Counted from the first letter of the stretch, positions 16,106 to 25,983 are shown. The stretch is 47,214 nucleotides of DNA from Oscillatoriales cyanobacterium Centralia_MAG_596 (GCA_021323955.1 JAJPKC010000462.1:1-47214); one strand, 5' to 3'. Notes: generated by a model from the letters alone, not told the origin. Translations and numbers: made by a program.

Positions 16106-16834
16106 TCACGAGGCTGGAAACTGTTCAACGTGCGCGATCGCCTGGAGGATCAGCTTGCCCGCCTGGACATCCAGCGTCTTGAGCCGCAAAGACATTCCAC
16201 CCAACTCGAAATTGCGTAGATCAAGCAATTCAGTGGCTTGCTTCAGCATGGCGTCTGTCAGTTCGGGCGCTAAATCTTTGCCGTCAATGTAGGCAATGTC
16301 ATCCAGCGCGATCGCCTGCCCATCCGGGCTAACGTGAGGAATCGCCGTAAACGCTACCTGCTGCGTCTGACCCGTTTCATCGCGAATGCTGGTACTGAGC
16401 TGCACTTTTTGATCCCCAGGCAACCCAAACGCCATCTGCTGCGTGTCTACAGTAACGGGCTTTCCGTTGACATGCACTTGAAGGTTTTGCATCTTCGCAC
16501 GTACAAACTCGGAATTGAACGCGCGATTGATGTCGGCTTCCGTCAGGACAACATGCGTTTCTGCATCGGTGGGATGGGTGAGTTCAATCTTCCCGAAAGC
16601 GGCACTCAGAGGATTAATCGTAATTTGATTGGTATTGACCTGCATCTCTTCAACGCGAAGATCCTTCTGCATGACCATACCTTTGCCATGAACAGAAACC
16701 GAGTCTACCGTTCCCGAAACAAGTTTTCCGGGGTCAGTGGCAATTGCAACGTCCAGGGTCTCGACAGCGTCTAATTGGCTAGACAACCCAACTTCCGCAA
16801 CTTTACTAATGGCTTTTTCACCTAAATCTGGCAT
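16106..16834 (-). CDS. LmeA/DUF2993 family phospholipid-binding protein
   Basis: The protein matches the DUF2993 (LmeA) pattern: an N-terminal DLGEKAISKVAE helix, then VDSVSVHGKGMVMQKDLRVEEMQV, LTEADINRAF, and a final LRNFELGGMSLRLKTLDVQAGKLILQ strand pair. LmeA in mycobacteria is a phosphatidylinositide-binding envelope protein. Cyanobacterial members are common and uncharacterised. At 242 residues it is close to the usual length. No cleavable signal or transmembrane segment is visible, so its location is uncertain. It has its own strong terminator and diverges from sucC across a 149-nt gap. Confidence 0.85.
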   Translation of the reverse strand: MPDLGEKAISKVAEVGLSSQLDAVETLDVAIATDPGKLVSGTVDSVSVHGKGMVMQKDLRVEEMQVNTNQITINPLSAAFGKIELTHPTDAETHVVLTEADINRAFNSEFVRAKMQNLQVHVNGKPVTVDTQQMAFGLPGDQKVQLSTSIRDETGQTQQVAFTAIPHVSPDGQAIALDDIAYIDGKDLAPELTDAMLKQATELLDLRNFELGGMSLRLKTLDVQAGKLILQAIAHVEQFPAS

Positions 16835-16983
16835 AAAACTGGCTCTCTAAGTGCTTTCTAAACATGCATCCACACACTTTAAGGAATTGGCCTGAGTGAA
16901 TAAATCGGCAGCATGATAGAGAGAACTCGGGGCAACAGTCTATCTTTGGATAAGAGACTGATGATGAGAAGGTTAGGCGCAGT

Positions 16984-18183
16984 ATGGACTTGCTGGAGTA
17001 TCAGGCAAAAGAATTGTTTCGCGAGATGGGCATCCCGGTGCTGCCGTCCCAGCGGATCGATCGCCCCAAAGACCTGAAAGGGCTGACAATCCCGTATCCT
17101 GTAGTGCTGAAATCGCAGGTTTATATCGGCGGGCGTGGGCGTGTGGGCGGCGTTCGCTTTGTTGAGAACACGATCGATGCCGTCGCGGCAGCGCAAACCA
17201 TTTTCAATTTGTCCATCATGGGGGAATACCCCAAAGTGCTGCTGGCTGAGGCCAAATACAACGCCGATCGCGAGTTTTACCTGGCAGTTGTGCTCAACCG
17301 CTCTATTTGCCGACCGGTGTTGCTGGGGTCGCAGCACGGTGGGATCGATGTGCAGACGGCCCTCGAGCAGATGCAGCACGTTGTCGTCGATCAAGATTTT
17401 TCGCCATTTTACGCGCGGCGACTGGCGCTAAAAATGGGGCTACAGGGATCACTCATCGAGTCGGTCAGTACCATCCTTGAAAAGATGTACCAATTGTTTG
17501 TGCAGAAGGATTTGGATCTGGTTGAAATCAATCCGTTGGGTATCAGCGCCAGCGGTGAAGTCATGGCGCTGGACGGCAAGATTACGGTGAATGATGATGC
17601 TTTGGCGCGTCATCCCACGCTGACGGCGCTAGTTGCCAGGTCAGATCCAGGTCAACCGGGACATTTGGCAGATGCGCCAGTTGCGATTGAGTCAGACGGT
17701 CAGATCGGTATTTTGTGTAATGGTGCGGGTCTGACCATGGCCACGATGGATGCGATCGCCCAGGCCGGTGGTAAACCCGCTGTTTTTCTCAATATTGGCG
17801 GTGAGATGCAGTGGGATGCTTCGCCTACAGCGCTGCGCGATCGGCTAGAGCACGGTCTGGAGCAAATGATTCAAACCAAGCAGGTGCGCGTGCTGTTGAT
17901 CAATCTGGTGAGTGGTCTGGTCCCCTGCGATGAGATTGCGGCTGTCATTACGGCGTACTTGACCAACCGTATCCGTAAACCCCGCAGTATCAACGAGATC
18001 AGCCCTGAAAGCCTCATTGCCCACACCCTCCGCTTCCCCCAACTGGTGGTGCGGCTGGTGGGTCGCGATCGCGAAGCCGCCCGCTCGCGGCTCGAAACCG
18101 TTCAGGTGCCGCTCATTGACAGCCTTGAAGATGCTGTGACACAGACTGTAATGCTCGCCAGAGCCACTGTCCGAAATTCCTAA
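16984..18183 (+). CDS. sucC: Succinyl-CoA synthetase beta subunit
   Basis: SucC is the ATP-grasp subunit that, with SucD, interconverts succinyl-CoA and succinate with nucleotide phosphorylation in the TCA cycle. It starts MDLLEYQAKELF, the family hallmark. It contains the ATP-grasp Lys strand (VVLKSQVYIGGRGRVGGVRF), the metal site VEINPLG, and the C-terminal ligase domain NGAGLTMATMD. At 399 residues it is slightly longer than E. coli SucC because of a C-terminal extension. The motif that usually reads GGRGKAGGV is GGRGRVGGV here. sucD follows on the same strand after 139 nt (if it starts at 18323), so they may be co-transcribed. Confidence 0.95.
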   Translation: MDLLEYQAKELFREMGIPVLPSQRIDRPKDLKGLTIPYPVVLKSQVYIGGRGRVGGVRFVENTIDAVAAAQTIFNLSIMGEYPKVLLAEAKYNADREFYLAVVLNRSICRPVLLGSQHGGIDVQTALEQMQHVVVDQDFSPFYARRLALKMGLQGSLIESVSTILEKMYQLFVQKDLDLVEINPLGISASGEVMALDGKITVNDDALARHPTLTALVARSDPGQPGHLADAPVAIESDGQIGILCNGAGLTMATMDAIAQAGGKPAVFLNIGGEMQWDASPTALRDRLEHGLEQMIQTKQVRVLLINLVSGLVPCDEIAAVITAYLTNRIRKPRSINEISPESLIAHTLRFPQLVVRLVGRDREAARSRLETVQVPLIDSLEDAVTQTVMLARATVRNS

Positions 18184-18322
18184 CAGTCCCATCCAGTTGG
18201 GTGATTTTGCCCTCGCCAAAGTCGCGCTACTGTGACTTGAATAGCAGTAGGATTCGCTTTTCTTCTGCATTCTAGATATTATTAGGGTTTTCGTTGTGCG
18301 ATCGACCCCCTCATCATTGGTT

Positions 18323-19228
18323 ATGAACTTCACGCCCGATAGCAAAGTCCTGATCCAAGGTGTAGCGGAACCCCTGGGTGCGACCTATGCGCCGCTCATG
18401 CAGGCCTATGGTACGAATGTCGTTGCTGGCGTTAGTCCGGGGCATGGCGGCAAAACTCAACATGGAATTCCCATATTCGATTTGATTGAACAGGCGTTAC
18501 CCGTCGTGGGCGCTGTGGATACAACGGTTATCTTCGTGCCCCCCTACGCGGCACTGGACGCTGCCTTAGAGGCGATCGCGGCAGGTATCCGTCAGATTGT
18601 GCTGGTGACGGAAGGCATTCCGCCGCTGGACATGGTGAGTCTGTTGCGCAAAGCCGAAGCGACCGAAACATTGGTGGTGGGTCCCAATAGCCCCGGCATC
18701 ATTGTCCCTGGTCAAGTGCTGCTGGGCATTCACCCCGAAGAATTTTACACGCCCGGTGCTGTGGGTCTAATTAGTCGGAGCGGTACGCTAACCTACGAGA
18801 TCGCCCTGGAGCTGACCCAGGCTGGACTGGGCCAGTCGATTGGCGTTTGTATTGGTGGGGACGCGATTGTGGGGTCATCCTTTCCCCAATGGCTCCAGAT
18901 TTTGGACGAGGATGAAAATACGGAAGTGATTGTGCTGGTGGGCGAAATCGGTGGCGACAGTGAAGAAGCGGCGGCCCACTATATTGCCGAAGCGATCGAC
19001 AAGCCGGTAATTGCTTACGTTGCTGGGCGTACCGCACCCAAAGGTCGGCGCATGGGGCATGCGGGAGCTATTATCAATTCGCAAATTGCCGAATTGGGTA
19101 GTGAAGTTGGCACAGCGGACAGTAAAATTAACGCCTTTAGACGGGCCAAGATCCCTGTGGCCGATCGCCCGTGGCAAATTCCTGATCTCGTGAAAAAAGC
19201 ACTGAAGCTACCCACAAGAAAAGGATGA
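18323..19228 (+). CDS. sucD: Succinyl-CoA synthetase alpha subunit
   Basis: SucD carries the CoA-binding domain and the phosphohistidine. Visible are the N-terminal CoA-binding Rossmann start ([16 protein letters not shown]), [48 protein letters not shown], and the active-site [11 protein letters not shown] with the phosphorylated His. The motif that is GPNCPG in E. coli reads GPNSPG. The track starts at GTG 18296, which has a possible AGGG upstream. I prefer ATG 18323 because [13 protein letters not shown] aligns with the N-terminus of known SucD. A 17-bp perfect hairpin follows at 19237-19292. Confidence 0.94.
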   Translation: MNFTPDSKVLIQGVAEPLGATYAPLMQAYGTNVVAGVSPGHGGKTQHGIPIFDLIEQALPVVGAVDTTVIFVPPYAALDAALEAIAAGIRQIVLVTEGIPPLDMVSLLRKAEATETLVVGPNSPGIIVPGQVLLGIHPEEFYTPGAVGLISRSGTLTYEIALELTQAGLGQSIGVCIGGDAIVGSSFPQWLQILDEDENTEVIVLVGEIGGDSEEAAAHYIAEAIDKPVIAYVAGRTAPKGRRMGHAGAIINSQIAELGSEVGTADSKINAFRRAKIPVADRPWQIPDLVKKALKLPTRKG

Positions 19229-19236
19229 AGTGGGGA

Positions 19237-19292
19237 AAGGCTCAAGGATGAGGGCTAAAACGCTTAGCCTTTATTCCTCATCCTTGAGCCTT
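19237..19292. terminator. Strong bidirectional hairpin between sucD and the ABC permease gene
   Basis: AAGGCTCAAGGATGAGG and its perfect reverse complement CCTCATCCTTGAGCCTT flank a 22-nt loop. The hairpin fills almost the whole 69-nt gap between two convergent genes, starting 9 nt after the sucD stop and ending 6 nt before the permease stop. There is no long T tract, but the 17-bp stem should stop or protect transcripts from both sides. Confidence 0.75.
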
Positions 19293-19297
19293 CTAGC

Positions 19298-20911
19298 CTA
19301 TCCCCTGCCTGCTGCCATGAGCGCTTTCAGCTCCGATTCACCAGCACGGCGCAGTTGCTGGGTCAGGCGTAGCGACAGCAGACTGAGAATGCCAAGATGC
19401 CCCAGGAAAGCAGTCAATACGGCGGTTGTCGAGAGGCCCGATTGCAAAGCGGCAAACGCACCAATCGAAAACAGCCACGCTAACGGTGCTTTGTCCGGGT
19501 AGAGCTGTAGAATGCAGAGCACCACCGGTGGCAGAATGATCACGATCGCCAGCAGCCCAACAGCCCAGGCCACCCGTCTGGGCGACTTCATAAACATCAT
19601 GAGTTGGGCAATCACGGCGCAGATGAGTATAAACGTGCTGCCAAGGGCGATCGTGGCCAGTCCGCTAATTGAATCGCCAGCCTCGCCCCACCCCAGGATC
19701 CAGGGCGTAACCACGACCATCGCAATCAGCAGGTTCAGCGCGATCGCTACTAGCGCTGGGCTTTTCTCACCCCAAAGCAAGTCCGGCATCATGGATCGAC
19801 GCCAAAACGGCTGCGTTCGAGTCACACGTTCCCGGCGGTACCGTGCCCAATCGAGGAGCATTTGGCGCTGTGGGGTAATCGTCGCAATCAGCACGATAAA
19901 CCACAGGAGATTGCAAAAGCCCAGTACAATTAGCTCATTAAACGGTCGGTAGTATTCCGGGATATCCCGAACGAAGAATCCGATCAGCCACACTTCAAAG
20001 CAAAGCGTCATTTGGTAGCTCTGGCGCTTGTTTAATAAGGTGACGTTTGGATTACGAAAGCGGCGATTGACCGCCTGCCAGATCCAGTAAGAGCCTGTGC
20101 CCAGGGTCAACAAGGCAAATGCCACGGCGAAGCCAAGATTAGTCCCAATCCACAGATGAAACCATTCTCCCAACCCGAGATAGCGCTGCTCAGAACTGTG
20201 GTTGAAGCTGCTGTAGGTCTGCCAAAGCTGAAAAAAGATTGAGTAGCCAAACCAGATGACAACAGCTCCAATCCATCCTTGAACGCCACCTAGAAAGGCA
20301 TACAGTAATGCGCTGCTGTAAAAGAAAGTGCAGACAGCGGCGGTCACCAGATAAATGCTAAACACTTCAGCGATCGATACCTGTGCCCCGATCGCGGCCA
20401 ACAGATGCAGTGGCACTGTTAAGGCTGCGGCCAGGTAGGGAATTGCTGGCACTCCCAGCACTTTGCCTAAAAGAATGTTGTGGCTGGTTTGCGGACTGAG
20501 ACGAATAAAATTCAGCGTTCCGCGTCGTTCTTCCTTGCCGAGATCGCTAATGAGCATGTACACGCCTGCAATCAGCAACACAAACGGCAGCGTCCAGCTT
20601 AATGCCTGGAATATATCAAACCACCAGTGCTGCCAGTCTAGAAGTGGATGCCCCAGTGCATCGTACAGGCATTCGAAGTAGCCATAGCTCCCCTTCCCTG
20701 TACAGTAAGCGCTATGGCTGGGATACAGGTATGGCTTATCGGTTGATCGCGGCGGTGGAATCAGGTTCCAAAAATACATCAGCACCAAGAGCTGTGCTGT
20801 CAGCGTGGCAGTGATTGTCAGAATTAGGTTGCGCCGTTTGAGGCGGCCTTTTAATTCACGAAAGATTTGCGGATTCCAGTCGCTAAATCGTTCGAGCCAG
20901 TTGAGCGTCAT
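19298..20911 (-). CDS. ABC-type exporter permease (ABC-2-like)
   Basis: The 537-residue protein begins with a short cytosolic amphipathic segment (NWLERFSDWNPQIFRELKGRLKRRN), then about 12 hydrophobic helices. A DLGKEERRGTLNFIRLSPQT loop follows helix 2, a feature of ABC-2 transporters in which an E-R-GT motif precedes the next membrane helices. It lies 150 nt downstream of the ATPase gene on the same strand, so the two probably form one transporter. The substrate is unknown. It ends 6 nt from the shared hairpin with sucD. Confidence 0.85.
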   Translation of the reverse strand: MTLNWLERFSDWNPQIFRELKGRLKRRNLILTITATLTAQLLVLMYFWNLIPPPRSTDKPYLYPSHSAYCTGKGSYGYFECLYDALGHPLLDWQHWWFDIFQALSWTLPFVLLIAGVYMLISDLGKEERRGTLNFIRLSPQTSHNILLGKVLGVPAIPYLAAALTVPLHLLAAIGAQVSIAEVFSIYLVTAAVCTFFYSSALLYAFLGGVQGWIGAVVIWFGYSIFFQLWQTYSSFNHSSEQRYLGLGEWFHLWIGTNLGFAVAFALLTLGTGSYWIWQAVNRRFRNPNVTLLNKRQSYQMTLCFEVWLIGFFVRDIPEYYRPFNELIVLGFCNLLWFIVLIATITPQRQMLLDWARYRRERVTRTQPFWRRSMMPDLLWGEKSPALVAIALNLLIAMVVVTPWILGWGEAGDSISGLATIALGSTFILICAVIAQLMMFMKSPRRVAWAVGLLAIVIILPPVVLCILQLYPDKAPLAWLFSIGAFAALQSGLSTTAVLTAFLGHLGILSLLSLRLTQQLRRAGESELKALMAAGRG

Positions 20912-21061
20912 AGCGGTTAGTACTCCAGGCTAGAAGGCAGTGAGAATGGGTGAGCTTGAACACAGACGATGACTGAAGCAATAGTGGGCAAGGTTTAAAT
21001 TCAAAAATGGTGCGGTGAAATTGTTCGCAGCGTGCCCAAAGAAAGTCTGGACAATGAACAA

Positions 21062-22009
21062 CTACGATGTTTGCTGATGTCCCATTTTGAGAAAGATGGT
21101 TTCCAGGTCTTCTTGCGTGCGGTGAAATTCGGTCAATGGAATCCCAGCGGCAATGAGCGATCGCAGTAGTGCTGCCGACTCCTGCACCCCACCCGAAAAA
21201 TGGACGCGAATACTCCGTTCTGGTAAAACCTCTAGCCCTTCTACCTGCGGGCAGTGATTCAATTCCGAACGCAGCGCATCCAGCTCGCCCAGGGTAGAAA
21301 TCACAATCTGCTGACGGCTTAAGCGCTGGTAAAGGTTTTGTAGGGAGGCGCTTTCTACCAGATAGCCCAGCTCCATAATGCCAACCGAGGTACAGAGTTC
21401 TTCTAAATCACTCAACACGTGAGACGAAATGAGAATCGTCATCCCCAGGTCTTGCAGCACTTTGATGATTTCGCGAAACTGGACGCGGGCGATCGGATCC
21501 AGACCGGACACAGGTTCATCCAGCAAGAGCAGCAGCGGGTCGTGAATAATGGTGCGTGCCAGACTGAGACGCTGCTTCATCCCCCGCGAGAGTGTTGCAA
21601 TTAAGCTGGTGCGTTTGTGGGTGAGTTGCACCAACTCCAACACATCTTTCAACCGACGGCTGCGATGGGGGTCCTTCAGTTGGTACAGCCGCGCGAAATA
21701 ATCGAGGTAGTCCCAAACGGTCAGGTCATCGTACAGCGGAAAGTCATCGGGCAGGTAGCCAAGCTGTCGCTTGAGGTGGGCATTGTCGCGATCGCGCTGT
21801 AGCGGCTCACCATTCAGATGAATTTCGCCGATCGTGGGCTCTTCTGCTGTCGCCAGCATACGAATCAGCGTTGTTTTACCGGCACCATTCGGGCCAATTA
21901 ACCCATATACCTCACCGACCTGTACCTGTAAGTCAACATCGTTGACAGCAATCTGGCGTTCAAACTGCTTGGTCAATCCACGGGTGGAGATAGCAAGTGC
22001 TTGTGGCAT
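21062..22009 (-). CDS. ABC transporter ATP-binding protein
   Basis: Walker A is GLIGPNGAGKTTL, the Q-loop region is LGYLPDDFPLYDDLTVWDYL, the signature is LSRGMKQRLSLAR (a variant of LSGGQ common in ABC-2 exporters), Walker B is LLLLLDEPVSGLD, and the switch His is in ISSHVLSDLEEL. About 100 extra C-terminal residues follow, as in CcmA/NatA-type exporter ATPases. The partner is the downstream permease gene at 19298-20911. The upstream gap of 370 nt to the MFS gene contains no clear Shine-Dalgarno sequence. Confidence 0.95.
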   Translation of the reverse strand: MPQALAISTRGLTKQFERQIAVNDVDLQVQVGEVYGLIGPNGAGKTTLIRMLATAEEPTIGEIHLNGEPLQRDRDNAHLKRQLGYLPDDFPLYDDLTVWDYLDYFARLYQLKDPHRSRRLKDVLELVQLTHKRTSLIATLSRGMKQRLSLARTIIHDPLLLLLDEPVSGLDPIARVQFREIIKVLQDLGMTILISSHVLSDLEELCTSVGIMELGYLVESASLQNLYQRLSRQQIVISTLGELDALRSELNHCPQVEGLEVLPERSIRVHFSGGVQESAALLRSLIAAGIPLTEFHRTQEDLETIFLKMGHQQTS

Positions 22010-22379
22010 AGAAAGGGATGAATGAAGGGTAGGGAGGCGATTTGAGCAATGCGTTGTGGGTGGTAGACCGCAACCCGTGAAAGGGCAATGGATTTACCGT
22101 GACATGCACCAGCGATCCGAAATCCGTGGGTAGAGTCCGCTGTTGTCGGGGCGAACGGCCGTTCGGCTGCATATAAGCGGTTGACGATCGCCATCCGTGA
22201 CGGGTGGCTGCTTTGGATGAAATGCTGGGCAGCGCATTAACCACGGCAACCGAGCCACCAGGGAGGCTGGCCAGCGCTTGAGTGCTAAATGCCAGATCCT
22301 CAGAAAGTTACCCGCTAGCCTAGCCCCTCTCTACACGAATTGGCAGGAGGATTTCGGAAATTGAAACCAAAAGTCAAAT
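22010..22379. other. Intergenic gap upstream of the ABC ATPase gene
   Basis: These 370 nt separate two minus-strand genes. The ORFs on offer (21960-22244, 21973-22194) overlap the ATPase start out of frame and are not supported. I saw no tRNA, strong hairpin or tandem repeat. The promoter of the ABC operon should lie here but is not identifiable by eye. Confidence 0.5.
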
Positions 22380-23573
22380 TTAACTTTTCGATGCCTTTTG
22401 CAGGCGATCGCTTAAAACGATGCACCCACCCGCACCCAGCAAGACCGTCGCCGCCAGCAGTCCAGCAGTAGTCGTTATCAGGGCGCTAAGCGGACTGGCT
22501 ACCAGCCCAAACAGACTCGATGCGAGTGCTGTCCCCGCAAAATAAAGCCCTGTTCCCAATCCAGCTTGAGCGTTGGGGACTAAAGATAGGGCAAGCGGCA
22601 CTGTTCCATTAACCACCAGACTAAAGGCTGCGCCAAGAATCAGCGTGATCGCGATCGCGGCACCCGGCAGCCCCACCATCAGGCACAGCAGACCGGCCAT
22701 GGCACCGAGGCCCCCAATCATACTGCGACGGTTGCCAAAGCGCACGGCCAGTTGTCCAGCTGGTACAACCGTCAACACATGGGCAATCGCAAACATGCTG
22801 GCTAGCAGGTCAGCATTGAACGCTGGGGCAAATGAACTCAATGCCCGCCGCATCAGAATGGTGCCAAGTCCAATGCCCATGCCGGTGCCTAAAATTAATC
22901 CCAATATTGGCAGGTTGGGTCGTTGAGACGCACCAGAGACAATCTGGTCTGGCAGCTGCAGTCTGGGGTTGAGGTAACGCAGCAGTGCGGTCGCGCCTAA
23001 GAGGGCAAATGATCCGATGGCAAACGCGATCGCGGGGCCTAAATTCAGCACAAATTGGCTGGCAAAACTGCCAATAGCGCCTACCAATGCTCCAGTTAAC
23101 GTCAACAGGCTTGCAGCTTGAGGCAATTGACTGGCAATCGTATAGTTCCCTAGCATTGCCAGAGTTGGGCTGCGAAAAAGACTCATCGCGATCGCCCAGC
23201 CCACAATGACCACCGGCACGATCCAGCGCGACAGTGCGGTTGTGCCGCCAAACGTGACTGTGGCAGGAATGCCAATAAACAGCCCCGATGCCAATACGGT
23301 TCCCAGCGCAATGAGGGGAAACTGCTGACTCATCCATTGCCGCATGCGATCGGACACGCTCCCCATCAAAGGCTCCAGTATGACCGCCAGCAGACCCTCA
23401 ATGACGAGCAAGCCAACAGCTACTCCGGCTGGGATCCCGCACTGATTCAAAAGCTTCGGTAGATAAAGGTTGTAAATTAGCCAGGTTAAGGCGATCGCGC
23501 CTTGCACCACGGCCAACCCAATCACCTGTGGCCATAAAATAGTTGGCTGAGACCAATGTGGTTCTATCTTCAC
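22380..23573 (-). CDS. Major facilitator superfamily transporter
   Basis: At 397 residues the product has about 12 predicted membrane helices in two halves. The loop between helices 2 and 3 reads EPLMGSVSDRMRQ, matching the MFS motif A (G-x-x-x-D-R/K), and a second similar loop (GQLAVRFGNRRS) occurs in the C-terminal half. The Gly/Ala-rich helices and overall layout resemble the MFS carrier branch near sugar/PucC-like carriers, but the substrate cannot be assigned. It is transcribed divergently from the diguanylate cyclase gene across 142 nt. The ABC operon follows on the same strand after 370 nt. Confidence 0.85.
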   Translation of the reverse strand: MKIEPHWSQPTILWPQVIGLAVVQGAIALTWLIYNLYLPKLLNQCGIPAGVAVGLLVIEGLLAVILEPLMGSVSDRMRQWMSQQFPLIALGTVLASGLFIGIPATVTFGGTTALSRWIVPVVIVGWAIAMSLFRSPTLAMLGNYTIASQLPQAASLLTLTGALVGAIGSFASQFVLNLGPAIAFAIGSFALLGATALLRYLNPRLQLPDQIVSGASQRPNLPILGLILGTGMGIGLGTILMRRALSSFAPAFNADLLASMFAIAHVLTVVPAGQLAVRFGNRRSMIGGLGAMAGLLCLMVGLPGAAIAITLILGAAFSLVVNGTVPLALSLVPNAQAGLGTGLYFAGTALASSLFGLVASPLSALITTTAGLLAATVLLGAGGCIVLSDRLQKASKS

Positions 23574-23715
23574 GCGATTTCTATTGAGTGATCAGTCAAC
23601 AAGCCTGGCCGGAGTGGGTAAACCGTTTGCCATCGCGATCGCAAGCCCTATGACCAACTCCTTAGCGACCCAACTGTTAACGTTAAACTTCGCTGGTTAT
23701 CGGGCAATCTAACCT

Positions 23716-25983
23716 GTGACCGTTGCGATCGACCACGGTGACCGATCGACTCAATCATTAACCATCATGCAGAAAAAATGCCAAATCAGCAGATGGACAG
23801 TGCTAAAGCACAAAATTCTTAAAGCAAGAAGAGTCCTCTTCACAGCGTCAGGCGTCGCGGGATGCGTAATTGGTCTTCGCCTTGTCGGCTTTTGGCAACC
23901 CTCAGAATTGAACGCCTTTGATGCACTCTTCAGCCTGCGTCCATTAGAGCCTAAAGATGAACGGGTCGTTATCGTCAGCATTGACGAAGCGGATCTCCGC
24001 CGTGTGGGTCGCTGGCCAATTCCTGACCGGGTGATGGTGCAGCTACTAAACAAGCTCCAGTCCTATCAGCCGCGCGTGATGGGTTTAGATATTTATCGGG
24101 ATCTGCCGGTGGATCCTGGTCATGCCGAATTGATTCAAACCTACCGTACATTGCCCAATCTCGTTGGGATTGAGCAGATTAAAGATAAAGCGAACGTCGG
24201 TATTCCTGCACCCGCGATCCTCGCACTCCGTGATCAGGTTGGCTTTAACAACCTTGTTTTTGATGTCGATGGAAAAGTCCGTCGGGGACTTCTTTATTGG
24301 AATGTGGATGGGGTTGCCCATCAGAGCTTTGCCCTCACGCTCGCTCTGGCCTACCTCGCGCGTGAAGGGGTTACGCCACAAGCGGCTACCACCGATCCGC
24401 AGTATCTGCAGCTTGGCCGCGCTGTCTTTCGCCGCTTTGAACCCGATGATGGGGCCTATAGCCATACTGACAATGGGGGCTATCAATTTCTTGCCAATCT
24501 CCGTGGCCCGACGGGGACCTTCGCCACCATATCAATGACAGATGTGCTGGCAGGACGGGTATCGCCCGAAATGCTGCGCGATCGCATTGTAATCATCGGT
24601 TCTACCGCCGTTAGCCTCAAAGACTTTTTCTACACCGCGTACAGCAGTGGTCTTCTGGGTTCAACGCCTCAGCCCGTGGCAGGTGTTGAACTTCAGGCCA
24701 ATTTTGTGAGCCAGATCGTCAACGCCGCCCTCCAGGGGCGAACTGCTATTAAGGTTTGGGAAAAAACCCAGGAATACCTCTGGATATTGATCTGGGCCTG
24801 GATCGGGACTCGGCTCAGTTGGATGCTCAGCTCGCCCCGTAAATCAGCTCTCGCCATTTTCCTGGCCGGTGCTGGCCTCGCAGGAATTTGCTACCTGTTT
24901 TTTTTGGGGGGGTGGTGGATCCCGTTCGTGCCCCCACTGGTGAGTCTGGTTGGCTCGTCGATCGTCATCATTGCCCATATCGCACATTTGCAAGATGAGC
25001 TGAAGCGATCGAAAGAATTTCTCAGCAAGATTATCAATGCAATTCCCGATCCAGTTTTTGTCAAGGACAGGCAGCACCGCTGGATTGTGCTGAACCAGGC
25101 GTATGCCTCCCTGCTGGGGCGTCCCCTGGAGGACCTGCTCGAAAAATCAGACGATGATGTATTCCCGCCGCACGAAGCCGATCGGTTGCGACAGCAAGAT
25201 CAACAGGTTTTTGACACCGAGCAACCCCAGGAGAACGAAAACGATTTCACTAATCAGCAGGGGGTGACTTACTACATTTCGACGAAGCGATCGCTCCATA
25301 AAGATGCGGCTGGCAACCTGTTTCTTGTTGGTGTGATTCGCGACATTACCGAGCGCAAACGCATGGAGGAGGAGTTGAAACGGACTGCCGCGGAGCTGGT
25401 TCGTTCTAACGCCGAACTCGAGCAATCGGCACACCAACTGCGACACCTGGCCAATCACGATGTGCTTACCAGTTTGCCTAACCGCAAGCTATTCTATGAG
25501 CGCCTCAGCCAGTCGATCGAGTGGGCGAATGAAAATGGTCAGCTGGTGGGGCTGATGTTTTTTGACCTGGATGGATTCAAGCTCATCAACGATACACATG
25601 GGCATGATGTTGGCGATTTACTGCTGAAGGCCGTCGCTAAACGTTTGACGGGCTGCTTGCGCGGGAGCGATACCGTTTCCCGATTGGGGGGGGATGAGTT
25701 CACCGTGATCTTGCCGGCTATCCCAAACATCCAGGATGCCGCTCGTGTAGCAGAGAAAATCCTCGCAACGTTAGCCAAACCATTCATGATCGAAGGCCAC
25801 ATGATTTGGGTTACCGCCAGCATTGGCGTTGGGCTGTATCCGCAAGACGGCACGACAGCAGATGTCCTGATTAAAAACTCAGACAGTGCCATGTACTGTG
25901 CGAAGGAGTTGGGCAAGAACCGCTACCAGTTTGCTTCAACCCTGACGATCAAGAATGACCGTCGATCGCACGAGTCTGAATAG
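23716..25983 (+). CDS. Membrane diguanylate cyclase CHASE2-PAS-GGDEF
   Basis: An N-terminal membrane helix (about residues 40-60) is followed by a CHASE2 sensor on the far side of the membrane (FDALFSLRPLEPKDERVVIVSIDEADLRRVGRWP), then two or three helices (about 350-420), a PAS domain (INAIPDPVFVKDRQHRW to RDITERKR), a coiled linker and a GGDEF domain. The active site is GGDEF at 658-662 and the inhibitory I-site RxxD at 649-652 sits five residues before it, so an active, product-inhibited c-di-GMP synthase is predicted. No EAL domain is present. The track start is GTG 23716. ATG 23767 (MQKKCQISRW) is an equally good start. It is a candidate source of c-di-GMP for the PilZ-containing BcsA. 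Confidence 0.93.
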   Translation: MTVAIDHGDRSTQSLTIMQKKCQISRWTVLKHKILKARRVLFTASGVAGCVIGLRLVGFWQPSELNAFDALFSLRPLEPKDERVVIVSIDEADLRRVGRWPIPDRVMVQLLNKLQSYQPRVMGLDIYRDLPVDPGHAELIQTYRTLPNLVGIEQIKDKANVGIPAPAILALRDQVGFNNLVFDVDGKVRRGLLYWNVDGVAHQSFALTLALAYLAREGVTPQAATTDPQYLQLGRAVFRRFEPDDGAYSHTDNGGYQFLANLRGPTGTFATISMTDVLAGRVSPEMLRDRIVIIGSTAVSLKDFFYTAYSSGLLGSTPQPVAGVELQANFVSQIVNAALQGRTAIKVWEKTQEYLWILIWAWIGTRLSWMLSSPRKSALAIFLAGAGLAGICYLFFLGGWWIPFVPPLVSLVGSSIVIIAHIAHLQDELKRSKEFLSKIINAIPDPVFVKDRQHRWIVLNQAYASLLGRPLEDLLEKSDDDVFPPHEADRLRQQDQQVFDTEQPQENENDFTNQQGVTYYISTKRSLHKDAAGNLFLVGVIRDITERKRMEEELKRTAAELVRSNAELEQSAHQLRHLANHDVLTSLPNRKLFYERLSQSIEWANENGQLVGLMFFDLDGFKLINDTHGHDVGDLLLKAVAKRLTGCLRGSDTVSRLGGDEFTVILPAIPNIQDAARVAEKILATLAKPFMIEGHMIWVTASIGVGLYPQDGTTADVLIKNSDSAMYCAKELGKNRYQFASTLTIKNDRRSHESE

